A stretch of DNA of 64,000 bases from Ectocarpus siliculosus (Eukaryota; Sar; Phaeophyceae; Ectocarpales; Ectocarpaceae), in NCBI GenBank assembly GCA_000310025.1, contig FN649729.1, forward strand, positions 1,330,381 through 1,394,380, in the 5' to 3' direction. The position numbers and the translations under genes are program-made. This document shows, one piece after another, positions 1 to 10,587 of this stretch (its first letter is position 1; every line of letters begins with the position of its first letter). Below the pieces are notes generated by a model. The model ran no database searches and had not been told where the DNA came from. It saw only the letters and a program-made list of their open reading frames with translations.

Positions 1-1461
1 GCTTGCTACTGAATGCTGCTACGCAGTAACGAGGTGCGTGAGGATTGGTACAGCGAAAATGGTAGCATCATGCGGATCAACGAGTCACGTGGTGAATTTG
101 AAAGTTTTATGAGACGTGAGACATGAGATGTGACATGGTTGACAGATGCGGCGCAATTACCTGAAACACGGTGCATCTGCATACAATCACCACGAACGAC
201 GCCCCAAATCAAGCTCCCATCCTCCCCTGTCGCACCCACACCCATCCACAAGCATGCTAGCTCTCCCGAGGGACGTAGAGATCCCGAGATAGCACAATAG
301 ACTTGCCCGGGCAACATGATGATGTACTGTAGGGGAGCTGCGGAGCTGCTGAAAAGGGTGTGTAGTTGAGCCGCATCTGCACACCCGAGCACCCACAGTT
401 TGCATGCACGGCCCCACTCCCTCGCCGAGCTGTCCAGCAGGCTGCCGCTGGGCCATCAGCATTGGCCGCAGCGCACGTGTATGATCCTGTCCACCAACAC
501 CAACCAACGTTATATGTTCGTCCCATCGCAAATCAAATCCAGCCTGCTGTTTCTTCCTCACCACGCCCTTGCATCGACGAAAGTTAAAGTTCAACCAGCA
601 GCACTCGTACTCTGTACAGCTGTAGCATAAGTCCACATCAGTAGTACAGCATAGACGGTATCGACGATCCAAACGAAGGTCCCTCGCCGAGTTTGGGGGG
701 GGCGTATTCAAACTAGTTGCCCAAGGCAGCACGCCAGGGTAGTGGGCCAACTGGCTGCGGCGGAGCATGCCGCGGCTGCGGGCAATCTAGATCTCTATCT
801 AGGCACACGACCATATGAGGCATACTTTCAGCCCCGGAATAGGGATTCCCTGATGTGGTGGTCTAGCTGACTACCGGGGGAAGGCGCAGTTCCTCTTGCA
901 GAACGTGCCGAGGAAACAAAGAGTGGCTGCGTGACCTCAGATACCAAGGCTAGCCTGAGAGTTCGCAGGGAATATCCTGTGGATACGCTTCCGAGGTCGC
1001 ACGCACCGAACGACGCCATGAGACAACCACTCGTAACCAAACTCTCCTGAGCACATGTCGGCAGGGACGAGAACGCTCCGCATCTCGTGCTCCTCGATTA
1101 ACCTCTTCCTACCGCGTGTTGCTACCGTTGCAAGTACTGAAGTAGTTCCTAACGCGGCCTACAGCGCAGGAAAGGCAAGCCTACAGCGCAGGAAAAGCAA
1201 GTTCAATGCTTGATCCCAAGGCTGCATTCAAACATGGCGGCAGTTGCGACAGATTGGTCAACACAGCAGGCGTAAACAACACCGTACCAGCTCGCCGGGT
1301 CAGGAAAACGATAGAACCGTTTTTTTCTCAATGACGGCAGCATTAACCACAACATGGTGTCCTAAACCAGCCCACCCACCACCAGGAAGCAATAAGCGAA
1401 CGCACTCACTCGTAGATATTTTTCTCAACGAAAACAAGCACCAAACAAGCTACCCGAGGGC

Positions 1462-1561
1462 GACAACAACCAGCTCGCCCCCCAGTCAACAAAATACTTT
1501 TGGGGTAAACAAGACAACAGCCAGCTCGCTCCCCAGTCAACAACACACGGGGGGCAAACAA
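1462..1561. repeat. Two-copy tandem repeat, about 51 bp unit
   Basis: Two adjacent units (1462-1512 and 1513-1561) share the series GACAACA, CCAGCTCG, CCCAGTCAACAA and a G-rich stretch ending in AAACAA. They differ by scattered substitutions and about two bases of length. The repeat is noncoding as far as I can see. Confidence 0.7.
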
Positions 1562-2205
1562 CATCTGAGCGATATGTTTTCTACAGAGTGCCCAAATTCA
1601 CAAGCATGAGCTACACCAACACCACTCTCCCGTCATCCACGAGGAGATCACCGAAGCAAACGAAGACACCATTCGTGTGCTTTCTTCGTGACGAAAGAAC
1701 AATTTTAACATGAAGTAAATGTGAAAGACACATCAAAATCAACACGACCACAAGACGACCTCTTTCTCGTCAACGTAAGCACATCCTTGCCACTTTCAAC
1801 ATGTCGGGGAGTGCCCTACGCGCAACATGACTCCAACAAAGAAACCAAACATTCGCGTGCAAGTCTACGGCAACTCCACCGAGTAGGTCACAAAAAAAAA
1901 AACCCGTGAATACCGAAACCGGCCCGTGCGGCGCAGACCCAAATGAAACAAATATCCCATCCACAAAAATCAATCAAAAAGCAATTTCCAACAACGGGCA
2001 GGCAAGGTGTTGGCGCAGTCAAGGCAAAATTTCATAAAACACCATAAAGTCGACACACCACACGACATACACGACACAATCGAGACGAAAAACACGCGGC
2101 GGAAGGTGTCCTAACCACGTAGTGCTTGTTCTATACGGCAGCTCGACAAACACTTCTCAAAGCCCACCATTCATGACGACGGCGCCGGTGGCGCAGCTGC
2201 GGGGA

Positions 2206-2587
2206 GCCGAGGCAGGAATTATCCTAGGGGAGCCCTCACATTCGAAGAAGAAGTCGCCCGTGAGGCCCGCCGGCCGACCGCGCGACGCCACCCCGAAGTT
2301 CACTCTCGCGCTGGGCGTCGGCCCTCCGGTCAGCCTTGACCGCAGCTCGTTCCCCTCGCGGCGGTTGGCGGTGAGGGTCGACGCAAGCATGCTATTGTCG
2401 TTGGTCTTGTACGGCAGCGAGCTTATCGCCATCGATCAGATCTCTCTGCCGAACAAGATGGCCAGAAGAGCACACCTCGCCCGCCAACCACCGTCGCGAG
2501 GATGACGAGTTGTGGTCAAGGCTGACCGGAAAGCCGACGTCTTCTTCGGATGGGAGGACTTCCCCAGCATCGTCCCCGCCTCGGCAA
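2206..2587. repeat. Imperfect inverted duplication behind gene 1
   Basis: The plus strand of 2206-2374 matches the reverse complement of 2474-2587. Shared blocks, in order, are GCCGAGGC, a purine-rich GGGGA stretch, CCGAAGAAG (ATTCGAAGAAG in the left arm), CGTCGGC, CCGGTCAGCCTTGACC, CTCGT, CCTCGCG and GGTTGGCGG. The left arm carries about 55 extra bases. The loop is about 100 bp. It starts about 80 bp past the stop codon of the WW-protein gene, so a transcript running into it could fold into a long hairpin. Confidence 0.75.
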
Positions 2588-2668
2588 TCTTCTCCGTTCG
2601 GGTTATGGACTGCTGGCTGGACTCGGCGTCGAGTGGTTACTCCTGCATCTTGAAGGCGGCTGTGCAGT

Positions 2669-5600
2669 CTACGGCAGCTCGGGCATCGGGGCGGCCGCCT
2701 CGGGGCCTTCAGGCGGGGAATGGCGAGAAGGCGGCGCCGGCGAGGCGGAACCAGGGTCGCTCGGCGCCGCGATCCCACCGCTGCCGCCGCCGCCAATGTC
2801 GCTGCCGCTGTTGTTGATGCTGATATTGATGTTGCTATTTCTGCTGAGGTCGAAAGAAGACTTGGCGCTCCGGTGCATGGGCGCGTCGATCACTTGGACC
2901 CCGCCGCCCGCGCCCCCCGTGGGGGGGGGGGAGCGCTGGTGAGGCCGGTCCCAATGCGTCGTCTTCTTGATCGTGTTTACGTAGTCTGGAAGTTTTTGGG
3001 GCAAAGCGGAAACCAAAATACGAAGGGGTCGAATGGGCACGAGAGAGAAGAGGACAAGGCAACCCAACACCGGAACGAGCCTTGGCGTCGACGAAGAGAT
3101 TTGACACTCTACACACAGCACGAAAGAGAAAAAAATATACGCAAGCACGGTAGTATGCCGACCAAAAAACAAACAAAAAATAAACTCTCGATGAACGCCG
3201 TTACAACACTGGTTCTGTTACCGGCCTTATCCAGGCTACCGATTTCGTCCTGGTCTACAAATCGTGCCATTGCGTAAAGTCGTTGCAGAACATTGAATAT
3301 TAGCACGCCGACCGAGTTCCAGAACGTTGGTTTCTTTGTCTGCAACGATCTTCACGAGGGGTGGTAAGAAAGAACGAGTTACTCTCAAAATAGATCCAAT
3401 CAAGCTACCCAATGAATTGTGCGTGCTAATTCTCACAGTATTTTCCAGCGGCATCCATTCTCTGCACCCAGCCGGGGGGCAGCTGGTCATCTCCAGGTTC
3501 ACTACTACCGTCGTTCTGCCAAAAACGAAAAAGAAAGAGAAGAAGGAAGCAGCAAGAGATGAGGTCGCAAAGAAAAATCGTGATGACTACGCGAGAGGAA
3601 AAGGCCACGATGTGAGGAAATTAACCAGCAACAGAGACCTCGAGAAACACCCATTGGTCGAAGGAAAGAAGGGAGTCTTGCTTGGTAGATTGCAGCGAGA
3701 CTCTTCGAAGGGTTTGTACGTACATGGTAGAGTTCTTGGTACTTCCTTCCCAAAGGTTACCAACCCTAGTCTAGTTCGGATACACCGAGACCTGAATTAA
3801 CGTTGCTACTGCTGCTGTTACTAACCGTTCCGTTGGCAGAAGAGCTCGTCGAGATTCCTGGATTGTGGGCCGCCTTCAGGAACCGAGCAGCACCAGAGCA
3901 CCAGCACCATTGTCCGAAAGCGTACATTGCAACGCCAACGACACGCGCAAGCGCCGGAAGACCAGGCGCCAGAAGTCAACAAACCGATCTGACGAAAAAC
4001 TAGCCAGCAAGATGAGCACAAGTATCGACAAGAGAAAGACAAGAAAGGAAAAATGAAAGGAAAAAAAAAAGTGATGAACACAGATGGCGACATAAGTCCG
4101 CCCTGTTCTTCTCACCCGGAAGGCGCGGGCAATGGAGCGACGCTTGGGCGCGGGGGTCACCCCAACGGCAACAACAGCATGCGCCTCGGTCGGCGAATTC
4201 TCCCGCGCGTCGCCTGTGAGGAGGTTGTAGTAGTAGGTGGTGCCGTTCTTCCTCTGGCGTTTAACCCACCCAATGGGGAGGTCTTCGTTAGACGCGTCGA
4301 TCTCGACGTCCTGTTTTGTATCAGCGTTGTTGTTGTTATTTTATAGCGTTAATATCGTTGGTGGTGTCAATGAGAGGACGGTCGGTGCACAAGAAGAGAG
4401 CACACCCCAAAAAATTCAAGACGCAAGCGGGAAAAGTGGGGTCGGGTTGGGCAAGTACAAATACAGCGTTCGTTGTCCTTTGAAATTTTGATCATTTCGG
4501 CCGATATCTATACATCCCTACCCATGCGGCAGGTATTCAAGAATTTGCTGGTTCTCACGAGAAGAGGAGATAAAATGTAGATCTAGAAATGAAGAGGGCA
4601 TCCCTTCAACCTACAACAATCGAGCGGGAGCTACCAACGAGCAACAAAACAGGAGCAACAAAACAGGAGAAACAACAATACCAACATCAAGCAAAAGAGC
4701 ATCCATCACCGGTGTTGTGGGGTCCCTGGAGTTTGCGCTGGACAAGTGACGGTTAACCATGGAGGCGGGCTTGGCAACGCTCTTCTTGAAGTTGCGAATC
4801 TTTTTGTCGGGGAGCTGCTTTTCTGAGAAGACGAAGAATAACCCGAACGCTATAACCACGAACTCTGCCAAAAAAATCACGAAAACACGGGACGAAGTTA
4901 TTAGAACACAGAGCAAAACGGAAACAAACCCACGAGACCCAGAAAAAAGTGAATTTTCGAGAAAGAGCGAGCCGAGCGGGGGTGTGAATGGGGAAAAATG
5001 ATGGAACTTTTATTTTTCCTGATTTTTCTTAATAAACCCACATGGAAAAAGTATGACAACAATAGATTTTGCTCGTCATCTATCTTTGGTTGTACAAGGT
5101 TAAGAGCGAAACCTTTAACTTTGCGAAACGCTCTACAGAATAAAGGGACGTGCTCACACACAACAAACCGGGGCAGGCACCTACTACTTGTTTGGATTTT
5201 GTTAGGGGGTGGCAACGGTAAAAACAAACTGCTCTGAAAAAAAGCGTGAAGACAACGACAGCGACAACCGCAGCAGCGAAATTAACTCACGCCAGACGCC
5301 ACCGATGGCTCCGATGATAGCCCAGCCATCAACAGGGTCCACCTGTTCGATGCTCGTGTACTCGAACTTCGGGATGAACATGTTGAACAGCAGAGCCGCT
5401 AGCTCCTCGTCGAAGTCGGGATTGTACCAGTTGACCGTTGCGCTTGTCGAGGATTGGGTGAAGGTTCGCTGCGGGTCTTGCTTCTGGCCGGATGATGTCG
5501 AAATGGGCTGGAACTGGGTCATTTCGATCACCTGCCCAGTAGTAGCCCAACACGATTTCTGTCGGTGGGTACAAACAGCATAAAAGGCTACCAGGTACCA

Positions 5601-8600
5601 ATTATCCGGACATATAGTTCCCCCTTGGAGTGGGTAGTTGAACCCATAGGATTAACGCTTTAACTCTCTCGTTTCTTTCTCTCCTTTTCGTCGTACTTTT
5701 ATTCCTCCGATATTGAGATGGCGGTTCGTGGTATATGTATGCCGTTGCGTCGCGATTCATTCGATCGGGTGTTCCAAGCTGCTCCTGCTGCATCTAGGGC
5801 CATGCGATGCGTGCTACATCCCATCGTCTAACAACGCGCTAGTGCGGATCTTACGGCCGAGGGGAGGCAAAGGTCTGATCTAATACCAACAAAGGTTTGG
5901 TTCAGGCAGCTGTATTTTACCGTCAACATGTCGCATGGTTTCAGCTTATACTCCCCCTGATTGATAGGGAGGGGTGATTGTGCGATCCTCAGTACATCCC
6001 ACAACTAGCAAGTTCAAGGTGTCAACGCCAACGTTGGTGGCCTTGAAAACCCCTTGTCCAACACGTGCAACGCTTCGAGGTAGCGGTGTGGGACCGCCAT
6101 GCCATATTTGTGCGCACACCAATAATAATGCTGTCATTAGGTTTCCAACCCTAGTCAAGAGCAGGGTCGGGGGGCTAAGAGGGAAAAGAAAAAGACCATC
6201 CCACGATTGGGTTCTTAGGCTGTTTCTTATAGATCGTTTTTTCTCAGTAAAAAAAAGTGCAATTTCTGATTCCGGACAAAAATCCAGTTCTTGTTGGATC
6301 ATTTTATTTTACACATTTCCGGTTAAACTTTTTGATTTCAAGTTTCCAAGCGGTCATGCGTTCGGAAATGATTGTTACGACGGAAATCGAGGGGTCGCTT
6401 GCACTTTTCGTGCGGACACGAAAGAAAGCAGATACATCAACGAAGAGCGACCCAGCGTGTAATATCGACGGCCAAATACCAGCGGCGCCGACGACAACAC
6501 GGAACCAACCCACCATGTGGCTCATTGTCCCCACCATCGACCCGCTTGTAGTAGGCGAGAGGCGGTCGTACGGAAGTTTTGCATCGGTGAGTTCCTCCCC
6601 GATGGCCTGAGAGACGACAAACACACGCGACCACGTCAAAATCTTGACACGTTCATTCTTCTTCAAGTATCTCGCCTTCCTGAGCCTGTTGCAAAACTTG
6701 CTTGATAGTGGAAGGTCAGATGGTACTGAATTTACCGCCGATTTGACCTACAAATTAGACCTAATATTTCTCAAGGGCAGAAAAGGAAAATCTTTCTCAT
6801 GAAGAACAATACAGGAACCAGAACGACAGATCTGCTGGCAGCGTAGGAATCAAGCGGACACATGCACGCCAGGAGCAGGCAGAATCGATGTTTCGCAACG
6901 TTCAAGCAATGCGCTCTCACCTCCACGCCAAGATCCACGTCCACGAAGAATAAGTTGACGAACTGGGTGTTTATCGACACTCCTGTGGACGCCAGCTCAA
7001 CAGCCGGGTCGAAGTCGTCGTGCGGGTCTTCGTCCCAAAGCAGCTGTACCGTTCGCGTTGTCATTGTGCAACGCCGAGGAACATCCCCATGCACGTGTGA
7101 TACACGTGGGCAAATATGAAAAGGGGGATATTTGAGGCACCGACCGGCAGCGAGAGCGAAACAAGGAGCGGACGAGAAAGAGGCGGACTCTGGGCCGTTG
7201 AGAAGAGAAGCGCGCAGCACAGCCGTAAATACATCTATCTGCCGTCATGACCCGGAACCCGTGAAAGGCGCCAGGAAGCGAAAAGACGCCAGGTGGGAGA
7301 CAGAAAATAATGGTGTCGGTCGGTTGGGGTCAAACCGAAATCGCAACAGCAGGGAAGGGGCACAACCCCCCTGAGAGATATGAACCGAAGATTACATGAG
7401 AGACAACGCCCCCTCCGTGGACGATTGTTGATTCTCGACTACGCCACGACGAAGAGGGTGCTACAGCAGTCAGTAACGCATTTTCGGAAAGGTCTCGAAG
7501 TGATAATAGCAATTCCATCGCCGCTTTTGTTGGCACAGTCACTGCTGTTTTTGGTTGCCAAGTAATCGAGGTTTGAAAATCGGTCCATGGAGATGTGGTT
7601 TCCTATGACGCCTACGATACACACACAGCGCGAGCAAGAGAGAATGGAAAGCACCCCGTGATTGCCTATGGAGAGGTTCCTGCGGCAACCCGTGCGTTCA
7701 GGACGGACGACATCACCACGCACGACGCGTTGTCCCTCCCACCCCCACCCCCACCTCCGCCCGCGCACTCACCCCGAAGATTGCATAGAAGTGGTTGATG
7801 TCTCCGTTTTCAATCCCCGTTTGATTTACCGTAAGCTTTGAGGTCGGCAGCACCCTGCAGTGAGGGTAAGCTTCTTGGATGGCAAGACTTGCCTCGTCTG
7901 CCTCCAGCTCGGCTTCCATAAAGCCCTGGTGCGTCGCGGGGACAAGGGTTGGGGAACAACGGGAAAGATTGAACCCGCTGCTTCTCGTCTTAGCCATGTC
8001 CCAGTTGTCCTTGCGAAGACCGAGCCCGCCTCTTTCTCCAAACAGCGGTGGAATACGTAGTCTATGCCCTTATCCCCCTCTTTCTCCTCTCGACCCTCTT
8101 CTATTTGTTGCCTATACTACTGTACCAATGTCTCTCTCATGTTGATGTCGGGGATGCCACCTTCGACCATGTCTCCTTCTTGAAAACGTTTCGAGAGACT
8201 TTCACGGAATCATCACTTGGCCGCTTTGACCGGACAATACTCAGGGCAAATCAAGAAGTGCTCGCACGGCAGCGGACGTACGATCCAAACGTCCCGGTCG
8301 GGATACGACACACTTCGTACAAGTCAGCAACAGCATAGATACATAGACTATCTGCAGCAGCATCTGCGAGGAGGGCCTCACATACTGGCCGAACATCGTG
8401 AAGCTGGCATTTACGAAGCAGTCGGACGGCGGGTACGTGAGGCAACCCTCGTACTGAGAGACGCACACCGCCAGATCCGGGAACGTGAAAACCTCCAGCT
8501 GAAAATGGAAAAGAGAGCCGAGAAGGAGGCCGGAATGCGGGCAAGCACGCGGGGGGGGGGGGGGGGGGGGCCGGGGGGTTTTCCTTCCCTGTAAAAGGGG

Positions 8601-10587
8601 GGGGCTTCCCTCCAGTTTTTGGCAATGGCGTGGGGGGAGGGCCCCCCCCCCCTAAGGGGGGGGGCCCCCTTTTAAAAAAACAGGGGGGGGGCTTTGGGAA
8701 AAAAACCTTTTAAAAAACCGGCTTCTTTAACAAAAACCGCTGGGTTTTTTTTTTACCTATAATAAGGGCCCCCTTTTTTTTTTTTTTCCGGGCCCCCAAA
8801 AAAATTCTTCCTTTGGCTTCAAANNNNNNNNNNNNNNNNNNNNNNNNNNNNNNNNNNNNNNNNNNNNNNNNNNNNNNNNNNNNNNNNNNNNNNNNNNNNN
8901 NNNNNNNNNNNNNNNNNNNNNNNTGGGGGGGGGGGTAGGGGGGCCACCCTTAAAATGGAGGGACCCCCCCCCCCAGTTCGGGAAACGAAAAACCCCCCAG
9001 TAAAAAATGAAAAAGAGACCCGAAAAGGGGCCCGAAATGCGGCCAACCCCGGGGGGGGGGGGGGGGGGGGTCGCGGGGCGTTAGCATGCCGTGTAACAGG
9101 TGGTGCTCTCACTCGAGTGTTGGCAAGTGCAGTGGGGAGAGGCACCACACGCCGTAGGTGGGGGAGCAGCATATGAGAGAACGAGGGGAGGGCATTGGGG
9201 ACAGACAGCTTGCAAAAACGCGGCTGCTTAAGCAACAGCAGCTGGCTCTCATTTAGACGTATAGTAGGTGCCCAGTTTGTTTGTTTTGCCGTGACACACA
9301 AGAGAATCCTACCTTGAGCTCGAAACTTGCCGCCGGATCCGTCCTCGACTCGACGGCGTCCCACACGATGAATGCAATATCTGCGACGGAAACCAAGCGC
9401 GGTTACAGAACGACGGCCTGATCAAGGGACAGAAAATAAGGGCTGTTAGCCTACCTGATGTATGTCACCGCCCTTTTCTTTAGTGAGCCGAGGAGCGGCA
9501 CAGCGCCGCGAGTTTTTAAGCACCTCCACCAAACAAAAAGTCCTCACCGCCAAAAACGTGAAATTGACTGCAGTACAGCAGTACAGCCAAAAAGCTACCG
9601 CCGTATGGCAATACCGCCGAAAAAGTACCTACACATACCGCGTGCCGGAACGCGATGGGCTGCGTCGACAGAGGCCTCGGCTGGTCGACTGCACGTAGTC
9701 CATGCAGGCAAATTCTTGTGTAATATTATGAGTCCCTGCGGCCGGCAATTTCGCTTTTATTGTCTACCGCCCCGCCTGTGTCCACCTACAGTACCCGTTG
9801 CCGATAACGTCTCTCCTCTCTACACAGAAGTTTCACACCGCGGGACTGGAATTGCGACACTGCGACCGACCGTCGAATCTTCGCTGATGTTGCTGCGAGT
9901 GTGTGGCCCTTTCGGAAGCCATTTCTCAGCGTTCGGTTTTCGCGACGAGAAGTTGGGGTGAAAGTTCAAGTTATTATTACCACGGCGGCAAATCGACCGC
10001 AGTCGGTTTTCATGCTTCAAAGTGCACATGCTCACAGAGGGAAACCAATCTGCAAGTGTGTACTGTACCCGCTACCCGCTCGAGACGCGTGGTACGCTGT
10101 GGCAGGCATCTTTTCTTCCGATCGTCCAGCAGCATATATGGATACACGCGAAAGACAGGGCGGGCAACCTCACATGCAAGGAACGCTAGGATCAGGCTGA
10201 TCCAAATGATGGTAGCCTTTCTTCGGTGTCTCTTGACCACCGTCCGCGGCAACCTGCAGCAGCACAGACAGTGCGGCAATCAATTGCATGCTTGCAGACT
10301 CTCAGCCCTCTTCGGGGAAAGAGTGCAGGTAAAGAGTGTGCATGTAGGTCGTCGTGTTTTGCTGCGAAGGAACATCAACGAAGAAGTGCTTGCTGCGGCT
10401 GCATCTCTGCCACAGCATCAACACATACAATACAGCAGTGAATCATCAACGCATAGAAACCGTGAAGCATCAGCACTCACCAGAGGCTCGCTGGCGATGC
10501 CAACCTGTCCTCTACCTCCTCCGCCTCCTCTTGGTGCTGAGTGCCGCGTGCTTGTGTCGACGGAACGGCGCTACATGTGGAAGACAT
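2669..10587 (-). CDS. Two-pass membrane protein with two C-terminal WW domains (unrecognised family)
   Basis: Spliced reading, exons high to low: 10587-10481, 10253-10174, 9380-9313, 8498-8382, 7925-7773, 7043-6921, 6606-6514, 5956-5921, 5531-5291, 4864-4710, 4310-4116, 3873-3826, 3515-3437, 2985-2669. All have GT-AG borders and phases that match across every join, giving about 603 aa. Start: the ATG at 10587 opens an exon ending at GTGAGT. Residues 1-48 are hydrophilic, with an acidic EEAEEVED run and then a basic KRHRRK. A hydrophobic segment follows at about 49-69, ending AFIVW. Residues 70-325 are probably lumenal or extracellular, with Cys and N-x-S/T sites (NAS, NQT). A second membrane segment spans about 327-353. 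Two WW domains lie at about 402-431 (LPIGW, then YYYN, second Trp lost) and about 484-513 (LPPGW, KYYYVN, HWDRP; canonical). The tail is Ser/Gly/Pro-rich. WW domains usually bind proline-rich ligands. An additional small exon around 8.15-8.2 kb is possible. Function is unknown; the ligand role is inference. Confidence 0.78.
2901..3470 (-). other. Canonical WW domain, split by a phase-1 intron
   Basis: The exon ending at 3437 gives LPPGWVQRMDAAGKY plus one base, and the exon starting at 2985 continues YYVNTIKKTTHWDRP. The joined product has the first Trp, the aromatic triplet, the second Trp and the terminal Pro of a complete WW fold of about 30 residues. The intron (2986-3436) interrupts the second beta strand. 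The domain follows an acidic linker and is followed by about 90 low-complexity residues before the stop. Confidence 0.88.
4180..4285 (-). other. Degenerate WW domain
   Basis: Within the exon 4310-4116 the reading LPIGWVKRQRKNGTTYYYN, then LLTG, DARENSP keeps the first Trp, the YYYN strand, the turn and the final Pro. The second conserved Trp is missing (the aligned segment reads DARENSP). In the WW family the second Trp contacts the proline ligand, so this copy may be structural or bind differently. Confidence 0.8.
8470..9290. other. Mis-assembled scaffold join: overlapping contig ends around a 100-N gap
   Basis: The sequence left of the gap (about 8471-8820) and right of it (about 8972-9290) is the same stretch. 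Each has CCAG, then a GGGAA block, AATGGAAAAGAGA/AATGAAAAAGAGA, CGGAATGCGG/CGAAATGCGG, a long G run, GTGTTGGCAAG/TTTTTGGCAA, and finally CGGCTGCTTAAGCAACAGCAGCTGG against a smeared copy of it. The left copy degrades after its G run into homopolymer-rich sequence. The right copy is poor before its G run and clean after it. This is the pattern of two reads failing at a poly-G tract from opposite sides. Confidence 0.9.
8824..8923. other. Assembly gap (exactly 100 N)
   Basis: A run of exactly 100 N, the conventional placeholder for a gap of unknown size. It falls in the intron between exons 9380-9313 and 8498-8382 of the WW membrane-protein gene. The flanks overlap in content, so the true gap is probably zero or negative. 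Confidence 0.99.

Larger units (their letters stand above)
1..2668. other. Intergenic region, 3' of the WW membrane-protein gene
   Basis: I see no supportable gene in this stretch. Open frames on both strands are short, lack recognisable domains and have no convincing splice signals. The plus strand from about 1.2 to 2.1 kb is strongly A/C-rich, which leaves short stop-free frames by composition alone. The region contains a 51-bp tandem duplication near 1.5 kb and an inverted duplication between 2.2 and 2.6 kb, both listed separately. It presumably includes the 3' UTR of the gene ending at 2669. Confidence 0.6.

Noticed and set aside
2122-2505. Plus-strand frame of 127 codons and the opposing minus frames at 2157-2796
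   Set aside because: They fall on the arms of the inverted duplication. The frames differ between the two arms, and the splice-consistent gene already stops at 2669.
3109-3345. Alternative exon KETNVLELGRR following the first half of the canonical WW domain
   Set aside because: The join is in frame but destroys the second Trp and the terminal Pro, while the acceptor at 2985 restores a perfect WW domain.
8500-9070. Pro/Gly-rich frames on both strands around the N gap
   Set aside because: They come from miscalled poly-G and poly-C runs at failing contig ends and are not biological.
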